Origin: Phenylobacterium sp. | GTDB lineage: Bacteria > Pseudomonadota > Alphaproteobacteria > Caulobacterales > Caulobacteraceae | Direction: 5' to 3' | Length of the DNA: 54,816 bases | NCBI RefSeq assembly: GCF_020253645.1 | Contig: NZ_JADCBG010000104.1 | Span: forward strand, 1 to 54,816 | In this document: positions 52,503 to 54,816 of the stretch, piece by piece | Layout: each line of letters opens with the position of its first letter | How positions within the stretch are numbered: the stretch's first letter is position 1 | Made by a program: the position numbers and the translations under genes | Notes under the pieces: generated by a model | Databases searched by the model: none | What the model was told of the DNA's origin: nothing | The model's input: only the letters and a program-made list of their open reading frames with translations

Positions 52503-54626
52503 ATGCTTCAACGCCTTTTGGCGGTGTCCGCCTTGTGCATCCTGGTTGCTGCGTGCGGTCAGGCTGGCGGCAAGGCTGGGCGGGTGGATGGAGAGCGCCT
52601 CGCGGCGGCCAGCGGCAATGGCGAATGGCTGGCCGTGGGGCGGACCTATGACGAGCAGCGTTACAGCCCCCTCGACAAGATCAATATCTCCAACGTCAAG
52701 GACCTGGGCCTTGCCTGGTACTACGAGTTCGACACCGACCGCGGGCAGGAAGCCACACCGGTCATGGTTGACGGCGTGCTCTACACAACGACCGCCTGGT
52801 CAAAGGTCTATGCCTTCGACGCCCGCACCGGGGCCGTGAAGTGGTCGTACGATCCCAAGGTTGACGGATCCAAGGGCATGGACGCCTGCTGCGACGTCGT
52901 GAACCGGGGCGTCGCCGTCTGGAAGGGCAAGGTCTACTTCGGGGCCCTCGACGGGAGACTCATCGCCCTGGATGCGGAGACCGGGAAGCCCGCCTGGACC
53001 GTCCAGACCACTGACACCTCCCGCCCCTACACCATCACGGGCGCCCCGCGCATCGTGAAGGACAAGGTGCTGATCGGGAATGGCGGAGCCGAGTACGGCG
53101 TTCGCGGCTATGTCTCAGCCTATGACGCCGACACCGGCAAGATGGTCTGGCGCTTCTATACGGCCCCCAATCCGGACGGTAAGCCCGATGGTGCGGCCTC
53201 CGACAAGATCATGGCCGAGAAGGCCGCGGGAACCTGGTTCGGAGAGACCTGGAAGAAGACCGGCGGCGGCGGGACCATCTGGGATTCCATGGCCTACGAT
53301 CCGGCCCTGGACATTGTCTATCTCGGCGTTGGCAACGGAACGCCCTGGAACCACCAGGAGCGTTCTGACGGCAAGGGCGACAACCTCTTCGTTTCGTCCA
53401 TCCTGGCCCTGAGGCCCGACACAGGCGAGTATGTCTGGCACTATCAGACGACCCCGGGCGAAAGCTGGGACTACACAGCCACCCAGCACATGATCCTGGC
53501 CGACATCACGGTGGGCGGGCAGCCGCGCAAGGTCCTGATGCAGGCGCCGAAGAACGGCTTCTTCTATGTCATCGACCGCGCGACCGGTCAGCTGATCTCG
53601 GCCACGCCTTACGCGCCCGTCACCTGGGCCAAGGGGGTTGACCTGAAGACCGGACGGCCAATCGAGGTGGAAGGCGCGCGCTACGAGAACGCGCCCGCCA
53701 TGGCGCTGCCGGGCCCGCTGGGCGCCCACAACTGGCACCCCATGGCTTTCAATCCGAAGGAAGGCCTTGTCTACATTCCGGCCCATACGGCGCCCTTCGC
53801 CTACACCCGCGTGAAGGACTTCAAGTATCGGCCCGGCGCCTGGAACCTGGGCACCGACTTCCTCGCCAACGCTCTTCCTGACGACGCCACGCAGCTGAAG
53901 GCGATCAAGGCCCTGTACAAGGGCCAGCTGATCGCCTGGGACCCCGTCGCGGGAAAGGCGCGCTGGACAATTGAACATCCCTTCTTCTGGAATGGCGGCC
54001 TCCTGTCGACGGCCGGCGGTCTCGTCTTCCAGGGCGCGGGCGAGGGCGACTTCGTCGCCTATGAGGCGGCCACCGGCAAGAAGCTCTGGAGCCTGGACAC
54101 CGGCAACGGCATTGTCGCGGCCCCGTCCACCTACGAGCTCGACGGTGAGCAGTATGTCGCCCTCATGGTGGGCTATGGCGGCGCCGCCGCGACCTCGGCC
54201 TCCATCATGCTCAAGGATCGTCCCCGCCTGCCCGGAAGGCTCATGGTCTTCAAGCTGGGCGGCAAGGCGACGGCCAAGCCCTATGTCATCCCCGAGATCC
54301 CGGCCCTCGACCTCACCCAGGTCGTCGCCGGCAAGGGTGACGTGAAGAACGGCTTCGCGCTCTATCACGAGAACTGCCAAGTCTGTCATGGCCCCAGCGT
54401 TTCGGGGACCTTCCTGCCTGACCTCAAGAAGTCGCAGATGCTGCTCACCGCCGACAGCTTCAAGTCCGTGATGCTCGACGGCGCCCTGGCCAGCCGGGGC
54501 ATGGCGAGCTTCTCGCGCTTCCTGAACGAGAAGGAAGTTGAGGACCTCCGCGCCTACATCCTGACCGAGACCAGGAAGTCGCAGACCCGGACCGCCGGCG
54601 CGTCGTCCGCGTCGCCGAAGGGCTGA
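52503..54626 (+). CDS. PQQ-dependent quinohemoprotein alcohol dehydrogenase (methanol/ethanol family)
   Basis: A 707-residue periplasmic or lipid-anchored dehydrogenase that oxidises alcohols and passes electrons from PQQ via heme c. The N-terminus has a lipobox AACG with Cys18, so a lipoprotein is likely. The eight-bladed propeller has tryptophan-docking repeats; the vicinal Cys128-Cys129 (DACCDV) is the PQQ-binding disulfide. The C-terminal domain is cytochrome c: CQVCH with Cys625, Cys628 and His629. The start is ATG 52503 with GGGGAGGAGA upstream; the in-frame 32-codon extension is rejected. It needs PQQ, whose synthesis genes are not in the window. Divergent from the TacA-like gene, 206 bp away. 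Confidence 0.93.
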   Translation: MLQRLLAVSALCILVAACGQAGGKAGRVDGERLAAASGNGEWLAVGRTYDEQRYSPLDKINISNVKDLGLAWYYEFDTDRGQEATPVMVDGVLYTTTAWSKVYAFDARTGAVKWSYDPKVDGSKGMDACCDVVNRGVAVWKGKVYFGALDGRLIALDAETGKPAWTVQTTDTSRPYTITGAPRIVKDKVLIGNGGAEYGVRGYVSAYDADTGKMVWRFYTAPNPDGKPDGAASDKIMAEKAAGTWFGETWKKTGGGGTIWDSMAYDPALDIVYLGVGNGTPWNHQERSDGKGDNLFVSSILALRPDTGEYVWHYQTTPGESWDYTATQHMILADITVGGQPRKVLMQAPKNGFFYVIDRATGQLISATPYAPVTWAKGVDLKTGRPIEVEGARYENAPAMALPGPLGAHNWHPMAFNPKEGLVYIPAHTAPFAYTRVKDFKYRPGAWNLGTDFLANALPDDATQLKAIKALYKGQLIAWDPVAGKARWTIEHPFFWNGGLLSTAGGLVFQGAGEGDFVAYEAATGKKLWSLDTGNGIVAAPSTYELDGEQYVALMVGYGGAAATSASIMLKDRPRLPGRLMVFKLGGKATAKPYVIPEIPALDLTQVVAGKGDVKNGFALYHENCQVCHGPSVSGTFLPDLKKSQMLLTADSFKSVMLDGALASRGMASFSRFLNEKEVEDLRAYILTETRKSQTRTAGASSASPKG

Positions 54627-54650
54627 CCGTCCTTCGCAGGAGGACCTACG

Positions 54651-54681
54651 GGGCGGTCGCCGGTCCGGCGGCCGCCCTTTT
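54651..54681 (+). terminator. rho-independent terminator after the quinohemoprotein gene
   Basis: Near-perfect 13-bp dyad GGGCGGTCGCCGG / CCGGCGGCCGCCC (one G-U) centred on one T, then TTTT. It isolates the dehydrogenase transcript from the riboswitch that follows 40 bp later. Confidence 0.85.
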
Positions 54682-54721
54682 CCTTTCCAGGTCCCGCGTT
54701 TCGCTCTAGGGTCGGGCTGTC

Positions 54722-54806
54722 CTCGGGGAGCCGCGCTCAGGCGGCTGAGAGGCGGGCGAGCCCGCGACCCGCAGAACCTGATCCGGGTCATGCCGGCGAA
54801 GGGAAA
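54722..54806 (+). promoter_or_regulatory. TPP riboswitch (THI element)
   Basis: The thi-box pattern is complete on the plus strand: CGGGGAGCC (54724-54732), GGCTGAGAGG (54742-54751), GCGACCCGCAGAACCTGATC across 54764-54783, GGGTCATGCCGGCGAAGGGA (54785-54804). This is the thiamin pyrophosphate aptamer, which normally represses thiamin synthesis or transport genes when TPP is bound. The regulated gene (for example thiC) lies beyond the window end at 54816; whether control is by termination or by hiding the ribosome binding site is not visible here. Confidence 0.95.
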
Positions 54807-54816
54807 GGCGCCTCGA

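Overview
The window is a gene-dense, GC-rich (roughly two thirds G+C) chromosomal stretch from an alphaproteobacterium, most probably a member of Caulobacteraceae (Caulobacter / Phenylobacterium / Brevundimonas group). The placement is inferred from gene content: a GapR-type DUF2312 protein, a TrcR-type DUF1013 regulator, a TacA-like sigma-54 activator, the single-cysteine bL36, the C-x14-C-x2-C form of QueE, and several acyl-CoA enzymes of the kind common in Phenylobacterium. The first 15 bases are the 3' end of the Illumina read-1 adapter, so the window begins at an untrimmed contig end of a draft assembly.

Layout. 1-10 kb: tail of an M16 peptidase, RimJ-type acetyltransferase, GGDEF/EAL protein, YqgE, peroxiredoxin, ACMSD-like amidohydrolase, FATP-type acyl-CoA synthetase, uvrC-pgsA. 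10-17 kb: Lrp-type regulator, FAD oxidoreductase, the overlapping minus-strand set pdxH - two-domain kinase - thioredoxin-like protein, dienelactone hydrolase, aroC, iron-type alcohol dehydrogenase. 17-20.4 kb: a metal-homeostasis locus with a COG0523 GTPase, a translationally coupled degenerate Fur-like protein, a small ORF, a divergent MerC-domain membrane protein around a near-perfect Zur-type palindrome, and an exported Mn/Fe superoxide dismutase. 20.4-22.4 kb: queC-queE-queD, then a decayed C-terminal fragment of a TonB-dependent receptor with its terminator. 22.5-28.9 kb: signalling and surface genes, namely a pseudokinase-REC protein, a methyltransferase, a compositionally mosaic PAS hybrid histidine kinase, a lipoprotein, a C-type-lectin/RTX protein, a GNAT enzyme and tRNA-Met(CAU). 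29-35.4 kb: glycosyltransferase, asparagine synthase, three tandem related membrane proteins, rfbB. 35.5-42.5 kb: MATE transporter, serine hydrolase, acyl-CoA dehydrogenase, a truncated acyl-CoA ligase joined to an FMN reductase - ribB operon. 42.6-54.8 kb: trcR, two DUF465 genes, a diguanylate cyclase, purEK, motA, an MFS transporter, a MltB-like transglycosylase, rpmJ, gapR, a TacA-like activator, a PQQ-dependent quinohemoprotein dehydrogenase, and at the very end a complete TPP riboswitch whose target gene lies outside the window.

Most of the window is ordinary housekeeping. The parts that deserve attention are the Zur-type locus at 17-20 kb (a possible zinc-sparing module with a ligand-poor Fur-like protein), the hybrid kinase whose 5' half is AT-rich and foreign-looking while its 3' half matches the genome, two gene remnants (TonB-receptor tail, half an acyl-CoA ligase), and the tandem triplet of uncharacterised membrane proteins. 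I saw no CRISPR array, insertion sequence, integrase or phage gene.
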